The notes: generated by a model from the letters alone, not told the origin. A DNA stretch of 64,000 nucleotides from Paenarthrobacter sp. DKR-5 (GCF_018531425.1 NZ_JAHBOI010000005.1:248001-312000); one strand, 5' to 3'. Shown: positions 54,706 through 63,312, counted from the first letter of the stretch. A program made the numbers and translations.

Positions 54706-55851
54706 TCAGGCGGGCGGGTTCGCTGCCGCTGCCCGCCGTGCGGACCACGCGGCCCCGAGCACGGCCAGCAGAACGGTGACCAGGGCGCCCAGGATCACGG
54801 CGGCAGCCTCGCCCGGCACCAGCAGGCCGAGCTGCGAACCGATCGTGGCTGCGGCCACCGGGACGCCCAGCTGTGCCGCCGCCATCATGCTGAAAGGGGC
54901 CGGCAGGCCCAGCGGCACGCTCGCCGCGTGCACCAGGACGGCCCCGACTCCTAGCGCCAGGCCGAGCAGGATTAGCTGCGGGTGCTCGACGAGGTCCCGC
55001 AAATTAAGGGACGCGCCGAGCCAGACGAAGAAGAGCGGGCCGAGGAACCCGTCGTTGAGCGCGAACAGCTGCCGGGCGAGCCGCCGCGGCTCACCGACGC
55101 CGGCCACCGCCAGACCGAAGGAGAACCCCGCCAGCATGATCGACACGTGCGTGAATGTGGCCAGGGCGGCGAGGGCGAACAGCAGGGCCAGCTGGATCCG
55201 CAGTTCGAGGGCGAATTTGCGGGTCTCGGACAGGTTGTGCACCCGCCTGCGCCGCCCGGCCCTCTCGGCCGCCCTGAGCCCAAAGAACAGCAGCGCCGCG
55301 CACGCGGACACGACGACCGATCCGACGGCGGCCCGCCCTGCATTAGGAGGATCAACGACGAGAGGCAGCGCGAGGATCGCGGCGACGTCCGCGACAGCGA
55401 CCTGTGTGGTCAGCTCGAGCACGCTCTGGCCGGTCAGGCGCAGGGAGTCGATGACGGGCAGCACCATGGCTGCCGACGAGGAAGCGAGCAGGACGACGTA
55501 CAGCGGCGCATGAGCGACGCCGAAAGCGGTTGCGACGGCGATTCCGGCCAGCACCGCGGGCACGGTGACAGCAAGGGCGCGCAGCGCTCCGCGGGTGACG
55601 GCGCCGCGCAGGGCGGCGTCCCGCACCGGCACATGGGTTCCGGCGACGAACATCAGCAAAGCGAAGCCGATCTGAGCCATCAGCGTGAAGGCGGGGTCAC
55701 CGGAGTCCACCCACTGCAGGCCGCTCCGGCCGACAGCAAGGCCGGCCAGCAGTTCGCCGAGCACTACGGGCAGGTGCCATCTGACCGGGACGGCCAGGAG
55801 CGGGCCGGCGATGCCGACGACGGCGATGAGGGCCAGCCAGACGAAGCTCAA
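54706..55851 (-). CDS. Cation/proton antiporter, CPA2 (KefB-like) family
   Basis: A 381-residue protein with 12 helices of the sodium/proton exchanger fold. Blocks: GELLAGLAVGRSGLQ, QIGFALLMFVAGTHVP, SSSAAMVLPVIDSLRLTG, TQVAVADVAAILALPLV (D in helix) and LNDGFLGPLFFVWLGASLNL. There is no C-terminal RCK/TrkA-N domain. No ATG or GTG gives a good start; TTG 55851 starts the first helix and overlaps the stop of an 11-codon leader (TTGA). This would be a rare start, so the true N-terminus needs care. Confidence 0.8.
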   Translation of the reverse strand: MSFVWLALIAVVGIAGPLLAVPVRWHLPVVLGELLAGLAVGRSGLQWVDSGDPAFTLMAQIGFALLMFVAGTHVPVRDAALRGAVTRGALRALAVTVPAVLAGIAVATAFGVAHAPLYVVLLASSSAAMVLPVIDSLRLTGQSVLELTTQVAVADVAAILALPLVVDPPNAGRAAVGSVVVSACAALLFFGLRAAERAGRRRRVHNLSETRKFALELRIQLALLFALAALATFTHVSIMLAGFSFGLAVAGVGEPRRLARQLFALNDGFLGPLFFVWLGASLNLRDLVEHPQLILLGLALGVGAVLVHAASVPLGLPAPFSMMAAAQLGVPVAAATIGSQLGLLVPGEAAAVILGALVTVLLAVLGAAWSARRAAAANPPA

Positions 55852-55883
55852 CCGGACCGCCCGGGCCGCGTCTTCAGGCTCAT
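55848..55883 (-). CDS. Possible 11-codon leader peptide before the antiporter
   Basis: ATG 55883 reads MSLKTRPGRSG and ends at TGA 55848-55850, which overlaps the TTG start of the antiporter. An AAGAAGG sequence lies 3-4 bases upstream. It could couple translation to the antiporter, or be the result of a one-base frameshift at the start of that gene. Confidence 0.35.
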   Translation of the reverse strand: MSLKTRPGRSG

Positions 55884-55996
55884 GCTGCCTTCTTTGCCTC
55901 TGCAGGGTGCGGCCCCGCGCGGCCGCTTGGTACCGAGGATAGACCGAAGGCGGGGGCCGCGGGCCCCTGAAGGGGCATGGACAGGGGTGGAGACCT

Positions 55997-56029
55997 GAGG
56001 GCCTCCGGCAATTGGTGCCGGAGGCCCTC
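55997..56029. terminator. Strong hairpin after the M20 operon
   Basis: Perfect 14-base arms 55997-56010 and 56016-56029 with loop ATTGG. It lies 38 bases after the stop of the M20 gene, the last gene of the five-gene operon, and before the antiporter. No T-run follows on either strand. Confidence 0.8.
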
Positions 56030-56066
56030 CACGCAGTTGCCGTTGGCCGGCGGCCGCGCCGGCGGT

Positions 56067-57236
56067 TTAGGCCAAGCGGGTGAGAAGCCCGGCCGCGAGG
56101 GCCGCCCGTTCGAGCATCCCGGAGATGCTGACCCACTCGCTGCGGGCATGGGCGCCGGCTCCGACAGCTCCCAGTCCGTCCAGCACTGGCAGGCCGAGGG
56201 CTGCGGCGAAGTTGCCGTCGCTAGCGCCCCCCACGGAAATCTCGTCCAGCTCGAAGCCCTGTGCCGCGGCTACTTCGTTTGCGGTCTCAAACATGCGTAC
56301 CGTGTCGGAACTGCGGGGCATAACCGGGCGATTCCATCCCCCACTGACTGTGAGCTCGGCCTGCGGATTGTGTGGGCGAAGCGAAGCGAAGAGAGCATCG
56401 ATTCGCCGAGCCTCCTCGTCAGAGCTGACCCGGACGTCCACTTGGGCCGTGGCGCGGCCGGCCTTGACGTTGGTTCGTGTTCCGCCGTTGAGGACGCCGA
56501 CGTTGACGCTGGTTCCTTTGTCGAGATCCGTTGCGGCATGCAGCGCGAGCACCACCCGGGAGATTTCGTCCACGGCACTGGCTCCCGCTTCCGGGTTGAG
56601 GCCGGCGTGGACTTCTTCGCCCCGGGCTTCCACCCGAAAGATGCCGACCCCCTTGCGCGCGGTTTTGAGAGCGCCGTTCTCGCTGGCCTCGAATACCAGC
56701 ACTGCCGCACTGCGGACTACTTCCTGCTCGATCACCGGACGGGATGCCGGGCTGCCGGTCTCCTCGTCACCGTTGAGCACCAAGCGAACATGCGGGCGTG
56801 GAAGTTCCAGCGCCTCGCACCCCTTCAGCGCCCAGACAAGCTGGACGAGGCCAGCCTTCATGTCAAAAGCGCCGGGCCCCGTGAAGCAGTCGCCGTCGAT
56901 TGTGGCGGCCCAGTCGGCAAGTGTCCCTGCGGGCCATACGGTGTCGTAATGACAGAGCGTGGTTACCCACGTACCGTCGGGGGACGACGTCGAAGGGTAG
57001 TCGAGGACGACGGTGTCGCCGTGTTCACCGCCGTCAAAGATCCGCCGGGCCGCGGGCTCGCCCAGGCGCGCACCCAGCCACCGTTCCACCCAGTCGAGGC
57101 CTTTGATGAGCAGGTCCTTGTCATCCGACGGCGTTTCCTGGCTCACGTAGTCCGTGAGGTCCAGGACCATCTCGTTCCGGTGGGCTGCCATCCATGAGGG
57201 TAGGGCCGAGGATGTTCTTGAAGGAACCGCGCTCAC
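56067..57236 (-). CDS. M20 family metallohydrolase, glutamate carboxypeptidase-like
   Basis: A 389-residue zinc amidohydrolase. Metal ligands are visible: H96 (LCHYDTVWP), D125 (GAFDMKAGL), the catalytic-plus-ligand pair E158-E159 (LNGDEETGS) and a late His in GAHARSEW. A dimerisation domain sits between about 180 and 290. Closest in layout to CPG2-type carboxypeptidases, but the M20 clan also covers carbamoylases and allantoate amidohydrolases. GTG 57236 overlaps the ketopantoate reductase-like stop by 4 bases (GTGA). Last gene of the operon. Confidence 0.88.
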   Translation of the reverse strand: MSAVPSRTSSALPSWMAAHRNEMVLDLTDYVSQETPSDDKDLLIKGLDWVERWLGARLGEPAARRIFDGGEHGDTVVLDYPSTSSPDGTWVTTLCHYDTVWPAGTLADWAATIDGDCFTGPGAFDMKAGLVQLVWALKGCEALELPRPHVRLVLNGDEETGSPASRPVIEQEVVRSAAVLVFEASENGALKTARKGVGIFRVEARGEEVHAGLNPEAGASAVDEISRVVLALHAATDLDKGTSVNVGVLNGGTRTNVKAGRATAQVDVRVSSDEEARRIDALFASLRPHNPQAELTVSGGWNRPVMPRSSDTVRMFETANEVAAAQGFELDEISVGGASDGNFAAALGLPVLDGLGAVGAGAHARSEWVSISGMLERAALAAGLLTRLA

Positions 57237-58267
57237 GAGCGCACCGCTACCTTTGCGTCGAGGGCAGCGAGGTGCTCCTCGCCCATCTCGATGGTGGCGG
57301 TTTCCAGTTGCCCGATGAGCGCGACCATCTCCTCCAGCAGTGGAACGCTGATGCCGTGTTCGCGTGCCGTGGCGATCACCGGCCCGTACTGAGTGGGGAC
57401 CTCCGTGGGGCGCTTGCGCACGGCGATGTCGCGCCAGATGCCCGAGCGGGTTTTGGATTGGGTCGCCAGCCACGCCACGAGGGCGTCGGTTGCACGTTCG
57501 CGTGCGTCGTCGTCGGCCCCGCGGCGGTAGACGGCCGGATCGAACGCGTCGAAACCTTCCAGAACGACGCCTTCCGCGCCGGCAACGTCGAAGACCTCTG
57601 CGGCGAGTTCAGCCATCCCCGGCCGGTGCCGGTCAATTAGCTCGCTCATGTCTGCATCGGCCAGCGCGGTGGCGGTGAGCATGGCGCCGAAGCCGAGTTT
57701 CGACCACAGGAACCCCGCCACATTGTCCGTAACCACGGGGGAGCCCCAGTGTCGCAGGTCGTGGGCGAGCTGGTGTACCCGCTCGCTCACGCCGCCGGCG
57801 TATTCGCCCAGCGCCATGCCGCCGGCACCCCCGTCCTTGATAACGCCCGGCTCCATAACGTCGGCGAACAAGTCCACGAAGGCGATGACGGTGCGCTCGG
57901 GACCGACATGGGCAGCAATCGTCGCCTCGTTTAGCCCGTTCTGTAGGGAGGCCACATAGCCGTCGGGTTCGAGCCTGTGCGCCACCCACGCCGCGGCGGC
58001 ATCTGTCGCCTGGGCCTTCACGGCCAGGAGCACCCGTCCCAGCCGGGCCGGGGCGTCGTCGAGGCCGAAGACGGGCAGATGTGCCGTGCGGGTGCCTTCC
58101 GGGGTCTGCAGTTGCAGGCCCCTGCGGCGGATCGCCTCCACATGGGCAGCGTCGGCGTCCACGAGCTGGACAGGTACACCCTGTGCGTCCAGATGGACGG
58201 CAAGCGTGCCGCCGATGGCGCCAGCGCCGACGACGGTATAGGGCATCTCAGTAACTGGCTGGCTCAT
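57233..58267 (-). CDS. Ketopantoate reductase (PanE/ApbA) family protein
   Basis: A 344-residue NAD(P)-linked 2-hydroxyacid dehydrogenase with the Rossmann motif GAGAIGG at 14-20, VKAQATDAAA with the cofactor-side Lys and LWSKLGFGAML carrying the catalytic lysine. It is about 40 residues longer than typical PanE, and the genome context is catabolic, so a role in a degradation step, not pantothenate synthesis, is likely. ATGA overlap with the SDR gene upstream. Confidence 0.85.
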   Translation of the reverse strand: MSQPVTEMPYTVVGAGAIGGTLAVHLDAQGVPVQLVDADAAHVEAIRRRGLQLQTPEGTRTAHLPVFGLDDAPARLGRVLLAVKAQATDAAAAWVAHRLEPDGYVASLQNGLNEATIAAHVGPERTVIAFVDLFADVMEPGVIKDGGAGGMALGEYAGGVSERVHQLAHDLRHWGSPVVTDNVAGFLWSKLGFGAMLTATALADADMSELIDRHRPGMAELAAEVFDVAGAEGVVLEGFDAFDPAVYRRGADDDARERATDALVAWLATQSKTRSGIWRDIAVRKRPTEVPTQYGPVIATAREHGISVPLLEEMVALIGQLETATIEMGEEHLAALDAKVAVRS

Positions 58268-59055
58268 GCGTCAACTTCCTTCAAGATGGTTGGGGTCCAA
58301 TGCAGCGGCAAGTTCATGGCACCCGTGGATGCGCCGCCGTCCACCCGCAGCACCTCGCCGGTGACCCATTCGGCTTCGTCGCTGCAGAGCCAGAGCACCG
58401 CCTTGGCGATGTCATCCGGGCGCCCGCGGCGGCCAAGTGGGTTGGCGGAGACTGCTGAAGCGTATTCCTCCGTGACCGGATTGGCCTCGCTGTCCACGGT
58501 GACGAAGCCAGGGGCGACGGCATTCACTCGGATGCCCAGCCGCCCCAGTTCCAGCGCCGAGGCACGGGTAACCATTTCCAGGGCCGCCTTGGATGTGGCG
58601 TACGGGGCAGCCCCGGGGCGGGCACGCAGGGCCGCTCCGGAGGAGATGTTTACGACGACCGGTTTGCAGCCGCTCTCGCACGCCAACCGGGCCAAGGCGA
58701 CCGTGGTGAGCAACGGAGCACGGACATTCAGGTGCTGCACTGCGTCCCAGGTGGCTGCATTCAACTCAAGGAATGGGGTGGCCGGGTAGACGCCAGCCGA
58801 GTTAACCAACACGTCCACCGGCGCAGTGGCCCAAGCCTCGGCGATCGCCTCCGCCGGCGCTTCGGGATCCCGCAGGTCGGTCGTGTGCACGTGCACCGCC
58901 GACGCACCGAGTTCCTTGGCTTCCGCTGCGACGGTGGCTGCCGCGTCCCCGCGGAAGTCCACTAGGGTCAGTGTCCCGCCGTGTTCGGCGAAACGGAGGG
59001 CGATCTGGCGTCCGATGCCGCTGCCGGCACCGGTGATGACGATATGGCGGTTCAA
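58264..59055 (-). CDS. SDR family oxidoreductase
   Basis: A 263-residue classical SDR. NAD(P) motif TGAGSGIG at 8-15, an Asp in TLVDFRGD that favours NAD, NSAG, active-site serine in NISSGAALRARPGAAPYATSK, where Tyr and Lys form YATSK. The C-terminal extension VDGGASTGAMNLPLHW replaces the common VDGG end. Third gene of the operon, with ATGA overlaps on both sides. Substrate unknown. Confidence 0.88.
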   Translation of the reverse strand: MNRHIVITGAGSGIGRQIALRFAEHGGTLTLVDFRGDAAATVAAEAKELGASAVHVHTTDLRDPEAPAEAIAEAWATAPVDVLVNSAGVYPATPFLELNAATWDAVQHLNVRAPLLTTVALARLACESGCKPVVVNISSGAALRARPGAAPYATSKAALEMVTRASALELGRLGIRVNAVAPGFVTVDSEANPVTEEYASAVSANPLGRRGRPDDIAKAVLWLCSDEAEWVTGEVLRVDGGASTGAMNLPLHWTPTILKEVDA

Positions 59056-60380
59056 TCCAGCTTCTTTCCCTTGGTTTCAGGCATAGTCAGGTACACGGCG
59101 ACGCCGATGGCTGCGGCGATGGCGCAGTAGAGCCAGACCCAGCCGCCCAGCCCGCTCGCATTGAGCCAGGTGGTGATGTAAGGCGCGGTGCCGCCGAAGA
59201 TTGCCACAGCCAGGGCGTAGGGCAGTCCGATGCCGGTGGCGCGCAGGGCGGCGGGGAATTGTTCGGCCATGATGACTGCGCAGTTGGCCGAGTAGCCGAG
59301 CAACAGCACGATTCCGATGATCTCGATGATGAGCAGGCTGACGAAGGATCCATTGAGGAAGTGGAATGCCGGCCACGCGAAGATAAGGAAGCCACCGGCG
59401 AACGCCGTCATGGTGGGTTTGCGGCCGATCTTGTCCGAGAGAAGCCCAGCGAAGGGCAGCAGCACCAGGAAGATCAGGATGGCGATGAAGTTGGCAAAGA
59501 GGGCCTGGTTGAGCGGAATGTGGGTGGAGACGGCCGCGTAGGTCGGCATGTAGGAGGCCCACATGTAATAAAGCAACGTGCCGGCGATGGTGACACCGAA
59601 GACGCGGAGGGTGGCCCGCGGGTGGTCGACGAACATGCTGGCCACGATCCCGCGGCGCTGTCCGATGCTTTGGAGGGCGGCTGATTCGGTCGCTGCCTTC
59701 GCCTTGGTGAAGGATTCGGTCTCCTCTACGGACGAGCGCAGCCAGAGCCCAACCACGCCGAGGAGGGCACAGATAATGAAGGCCGCGCGCCAGCCCCATG
59801 CATCAATGTCGTTCTTGGACAAAGTAGAGGTAATGATGGTGCCAAGTCCCGAGGCAATCAGGATGCCGGCGCCCACGGACACCTGCTGCCAGGACCCGGC
59901 GAAGGCGCGGCGTTGCGGCGCCGCAGATTCAATCAGGAACGCCGAGGAGGAGCCGAACTCGCCGCCGGCTGAGAAGCCCTGTGCCATCCGCGCCAGTAGG
60001 AGCAGCAGAGGTGCTGCGACCCCGATGGCGTCAAACGTCGGGATCAGGCCGATGACCAACGATGCGCATGCCATGAGGCCGATAGTGAGCACCAGGCCCT
60101 TCTTACGGCCGTGCCTGTCAGCGTAGGCGCCGAGCACCGCCGCGCCCACTGGGCGCATGATGAAACCGACAGCGAAGATGGCCAAGGTGCCGAGCAGGGC
60201 GGCGATGGCGTTGCCTGCCGGGAAGAAGTGGTGCGCGAAGACGGAGGAAAAGGTGGTGTAGACGGACCAGTCCACCCACTCCACGGTGTTGCCGATGGAG
60301 CCAGCGATGATGGCTTTGCGGCCGCGGCTGGACAGTTTGGTCTGGTGAACGCTTGCTTCATTCACGGTCAGTTCGCTCAT
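59052..60380 (-). CDS. MFS transporter, MHS family (operon permease)
   Basis: A 442-residue 12-helix carrier. Signatures: GSIGNTVEWVDWSVYTTFSSVF, GAYADRHGRKKGL, MAQGFSAGGEFGSSSAFLIESA and LLSDKIGRKPTM. It belongs to the same MHS family as 13711-15075 but is clearly distinct. It presumably imports the substrate of the operon, likely an anionic or amide-bearing organic acid. ATGA overlaps with the deacetylase-like gene upstream and the SDR gene downstream. Confidence 0.88.
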   Translation of the reverse strand: MSELTVNEASVHQTKLSSRGRKAIIAGSIGNTVEWVDWSVYTTFSSVFAHHFFPAGNAIAALLGTLAIFAVGFIMRPVGAAVLGAYADRHGRKKGLVLTIGLMACASLVIGLIPTFDAIGVAAPLLLLLARMAQGFSAGGEFGSSSAFLIESAAPQRRAFAGSWQQVSVGAGILIASGLGTIITSTLSKNDIDAWGWRAAFIICALLGVVGLWLRSSVEETESFTKAKAATESAALQSIGQRRGIVASMFVDHPRATLRVFGVTIAGTLLYYMWASYMPTYAAVSTHIPLNQALFANFIAILIFLVLLPFAGLLSDKIGRKPTMTAFAGGFLIFAWPAFHFLNGSFVSLLIIEIIGIVLLLGYSANCAVIMAEQFPAALRATGIGLPYALAVAIFGGTAPYITTWLNASGLGGWVWLYCAIAAAIGVAVYLTMPETKGKKLD

Positions 60381-61297
60381 GATGTGGTGTCCCTAGGAGT
60401 GAGGTTGGCGGAGACATGGTTGGCCAATTCGGCGTGCGTCGTGACCCAGACGTCGTCGAAAGTGCGGATGTGTTGCAGAAGTTCTTCGAGCACCACCAGC
60501 CGGGACCGGTGGCCAATGATGTGTGGATGCATGGTCAGCTGGAAGACGCCGCCGGCGGCGTAAGCGCCGTCGAACTCGTCCTTCCAGATCTGCAGCAACT
60601 CGCGCGGTGGCGTATAGGGCCGCAGGGAAGCGAACCGGTCCATCATCAGGTAGGGGGCGTCGTCGCGGATCCACTCAACCGGTATTTCGACAATGCCGGT
60701 CGCCTCGCCCTGGGCGAGGAGTTCGTAGGGCTCGTCGTCAGCCATGAGAGATGAGTCGTACATGAGGCCGAGTTCACGGATCACGTCCAGAGTGGAGTCG
60801 GAGAAGTCCCAAGACGGTGTGCGGATACCGGTAGGTCGGACGCCCGCCTGTTTGTGGAGCACGTCGACGGCGCGACCGAGCAGGTCCAGTTCCTGCTCGT
60901 AGTTCAACTGGGTGTTCCGTTCGTGGATCCAGCCATGTACGGCCACCTCGTGTCCGGCTTCGGCGTAGGCGGGGACTTCATGGGGCCGAAGCAGGGCGCA
61001 GACCGCGGGAATGTAGAAGGATGCCGGCGCCTGATAGCGCTGCAACAGTCCGAGGATGCGTGGCACGGCCACCCGGATGCCGTATTCGCCGGCCGCCATC
61101 TTTCCTGGGCTGGTTTCACCGTCGCGCAGCGAAGGGGTTTCGTGGTCGGAATCGAAGGAGAGCAACACGGCGCTCTTTGCGCCTTGCGGCCAGCGCTTGG
61201 CGGCGTCGGTGTCCATGAGGGGGCGCCCGGCTCGGACACGCTCGACATGTCCTCTCCAGGTTGTTTCTGGCCACTGCCACGGTTGTTCGGTACTCAC
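60377..61297 (-). CDS. Polysaccharide deacetylase-fold (NodB/PuuE-like) amidohydrolase
   Basis: A 306-residue cytosolic protein of the NodB fold. Motif 1 has D49 and D51 in SFDSDHET, motif 2 is H121-x3-H125 in AVHGWIHER, motif 3 is RTPSW (R159), and the last motif is LTMHPHIIGHRSRL. This set, with FDxD and no signal peptide, matches the branch with PuuE allantoinase, Helicobacter PgdA-like and cyclic-imide hydrolases and not surface chitin deacetylases. So ring opening of a cyclic amide, imide or ureide is plausible. GTG 61297 follows GAGG at 8 bases. First gene of the operon. Confidence 0.85.
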   Translation of the reverse strand: MSTEQPWQWPETTWRGHVERVRAGRPLMDTDAAKRWPQGAKSAVLLSFDSDHETPSLRDGETSPGKMAAGEYGIRVAVPRILGLLQRYQAPASFYIPAVCALLRPHEVPAYAEAGHEVAVHGWIHERNTQLNYEQELDLLGRAVDVLHKQAGVRPTGIRTPSWDFSDSTLDVIRELGLMYDSSLMADDEPYELLAQGEATGIVEIPVEWIRDDAPYLMMDRFASLRPYTPPRELLQIWKDEFDGAYAAGGVFQLTMHPHIIGHRSRLVVLEELLQHIRTFDDVWVTTHAELANHVSANLTPRDTTS

Positions 61298-61495
61298 GCT
61301 TAAACCTCGTTTCGTGCTCGGGTGGGGCTCGGCAATCCCGTGGACCCCCGGATGGGAAATAGTGTGACCTCGCTCTCGGAAAAGGCTAGGAGAAAGTCTT
61401 CCCCGTGACAAGAGTTTTTGGTTTTTTCTTTCAAGACTCAGACTGAATGTGAATTATTCGACCAGAAGGTGGCCGCAAAGTGTTACTGTTCCTTC
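61298..61495. promoter_or_regulatory. Divergent promoter region between the operon and lrp-type gene
   Basis: This 198-base stretch has an AT-rich core (61411-61431, runs of T) unlike the rest of the window. It contains the inverted pair AGTCTT (61395-61400) and AAGACT (61433-61438) and the pair GAAT/ATTC (61445-61448, 61456-61459). These are plausible binding sites for the Lrp-type regulator, which tends to bind AT-rich, bendable DNA. No clear -10/-35 set is fixed. Confidence 0.5.
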
Positions 61496-62551
61496 ATGAC
61501 CGCTGAGCCCGCGCTGGAGGCCGAGGATGCATCAGTCATCACGGACCCCGTTGATCTGGATATCGTCGCCGCGCTGCAGGTTGCTCCTCGGGTGCCCGCG
61601 ACTACGCTTGCGGAGATTCTGGAGCAACCGACAACGACGGTGACGCGGAAGCTTAAAAGGCTGCAGCGGGATCGTGTTGTCAAGGTGATCGGTCGTTTTG
61701 CCTGGCCGCTTATCACGTCGGGCAACCCGCTCCAGATGTGGATCCGCTGCCAGCCCGGGCGCTCCTACGAAGTGGCCGAGCGGATGAAGGAATTCCCTGA
61801 GATCCAGTTCCTGCTTGTCACCTCGGGAAGCGCGGACATTTACGCGGATCTGTTTCCGCTTGTCGGCTCGGACGCCAACGACTTGATCAGCCGCAGAATT
61901 CCTTCCATACCAGGCATCGCCTCCGCGCAGAGCCAACTCGTGCTGAAGAGCCCGCGCGTTGGCCAGTCCTGGCGGCTCAACCGGCTTACGGAGCAGCAGC
62001 ACAATGCGTTGGAAGGCTACGCCGACCAGGTAGTGCTTCCCGCGATCTCGCGGATCGATGACCTTAACGACATCGACTTCCGCACGTTGCTGGAATTGGG
62101 GCACAACGCGCGCATCTCAGCAGCTGAACTTGCCCGTAAGTTGTCGGTAAGCAGCTCCACTGCTTACCGCAGCATGCAGACGATCCTGGGTTCCGGCGCT
62201 ATTTCTCCCCGGGTCGAAGTGGAACCAGGCGCGGTCGGGTTCCCGCTGAACGCAATCATCTCCCTGCAAGTCGACCCCTCAGCGATCCCCGCAGTGTTGA
62301 CGGACCTGAGCCAGCACCCGTCCGCGCGCATGGTCTCCATGGTTGCCGGCAGCACCTCGGTGATTCACAACGGTGTCTTCGCAGGGCCCTCTGAGCTGGC
62401 GGATTTCATCACCGAGGATATCGGCGCCCTGGCGGGCGTTCATTCCATGGACATCTGCGTGGGAATGAGTGTGCTGCGTCGGTACTGGATGGACCGCGAC
62501 GGGCTCCGTATCGGAGACCAGGTCCGCGGACTTCTCAAACCGCGGGGATAA
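61496..62551 (+). CDS. Two-module Lrp/AsnC family transcriptional regulator
   Basis: A 351-residue protein with two Lrp modules in one chain. Module 1: HTH at about 20-65 (DLDIVAALQVAPRVPATTLAEILEQPTTTVTRKLKRL) and a ligand domain to about 160. Module 2: HTH at about 180-225 (DIDFRTLLELGHNARISAAELARKLSVSSSTAYRSMQTI) and a second RAM-like domain. Ordinary Lrp proteins have one module of about 160 residues, so it is a pseudodimer. ATG 61496 is used; the frame is open to 61418. Divergent from the five-gene operon, which it very likely controls. Confidence 0.85.
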   Translation: MTAEPALEAEDASVITDPVDLDIVAALQVAPRVPATTLAEILEQPTTTVTRKLKRLQRDRVVKVIGRFAWPLITSGNPLQMWIRCQPGRSYEVAERMKEFPEIQFLLVTSGSADIYADLFPLVGSDANDLISRRIPSIPGIASAQSQLVLKSPRVGQSWRLNRLTEQQHNALEGYADQVVLPAISRIDDLNDIDFRTLLELGHNARISAAELARKLSVSSSTAYRSMQTILGSGAISPRVEVEPGAVGFPLNAIISLQVDPSAIPAVLTDLSQHPSARMVSMVAGSTSVIHNGVFAGPSELADFITEDIGALAGVHSMDICVGMSVLRRYWMDRDGLRIGDQVRGLLKPRG

Positions 62552-62666
62552 CGCTTCAGCAGCCTCTAAGCAGCGGTGCCGCCCGGCGGCGCTGCGGCGT
62601 AGCATCGGAACTGTTCCGGTTTCCGGGCGCTTCGTCCCGGGTCAGGTGTCGCAGGAGGTTCGTCCC

Positions 62667-62846
62667 ATGGGTGAGTTCAGGCTGTACACGGATGAGGAGA
62701 AGGCCAGCTACGTCGCGCCGAGCTGCGAACTGTGCGGCCAGCACCGGCACATCCGCTGGACCGAGGCGGAAAAGCCGGAGGGCGGTGCGCACTGGCTCCC
62801 GCGCGATGCCGGCTGCAGCAACGAGGCGTGCCCCGACTTCCGGTGA
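62667..62846 (+). CDS. Small zinc-ribbon-like protein
   Basis: A 59-residue protein with CELC and CSNEAC, the CxxC...CxxxxC spacing of a small metal-binding knuckle, between charged segments. ATG 62667 follows AGGAGG at 8 bases. No known family. It is between the regulator gene and the WXG-like genes; the three do not overlap. A palindrome GGAACTGTTCC lies before it at about 62606-62616. Confidence 0.55.
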   Translation: MGEFRLYTDEEKASYVAPSCELCGQHRHIRWTEAEKPEGGAHWLPRDAGCSNEACPDFR

Positions 62847-62962
62847 GGGCCGGCCGGCTTCCTTTTAGCGGGAGCCGAGGCATGGGTACCACTCCCCATC
62901 GCGGCAAACGCCATCTGCGCTTAGTCTCGTGAGGGATACATGGGCATGAGGGGGCATGAGAC

Positions 62963-63310
62963 GTGGCGTTGGACGGGTATGACATCAATGCGGCAACCTG
63001 CCGCTCGATCCTGGGGGCGGTCGACGCCGAGAACGAGCAGCTGGCGGGCCAGCGGGCAAAGCTCAGCAGCGCCGTCGACGAAGCGATCGGGGCCTCCGCG
63101 GGCGGTCCGGTGGCTGGCGCCCTGATTACGCTGTGGAATGACGTGTTGGCCATCCAGTGCGAGGCGGCTGCCACACGGATCGAAAATGCCACCGGGGGAG
63201 TCCGCGAGGCGGTCGCTGCCTATGAACTTGGTGATGCCCGGATGGCGCAGAACGGCCGCAACCAGATGAGCCAGGCACCCGCCATCGTGCTCGAGGACGC
63301 GAAGAAGTAG
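62963..63310 (+). CDS. WXG100-like small helical protein
   Basis: A 115-residue, mostly helical protein: DINAATCRSILGAVDAENEQLAGQRAKLSSAVDEAIG, then a short turn and GALITLWNDVLAIQCEAAATRIENATGGVREAVAAYELGD. Two long helices with a turn, and no signal peptide, are the form of WXG100/ESAT-6 or DUF6507-type proteins. Exact WxG is not present; the turn reads ASAGGPV. GTG 62963 follows GAGGGGG at about 9 bases. It lies 2 bases before the next gene and should pair with its product. The end lies at TAG 63308-63310. Confidence 0.6.
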   Translation: MALDGYDINAATCRSILGAVDAENEQLAGQRAKLSSAVDEAIGASAGGPVAGALITLWNDVLAIQCEAAATRIENATGGVREAVAAYELGDARMAQNGRNQMSQAPAIVLEDAKK

Positions 63311-63312
63311 CC

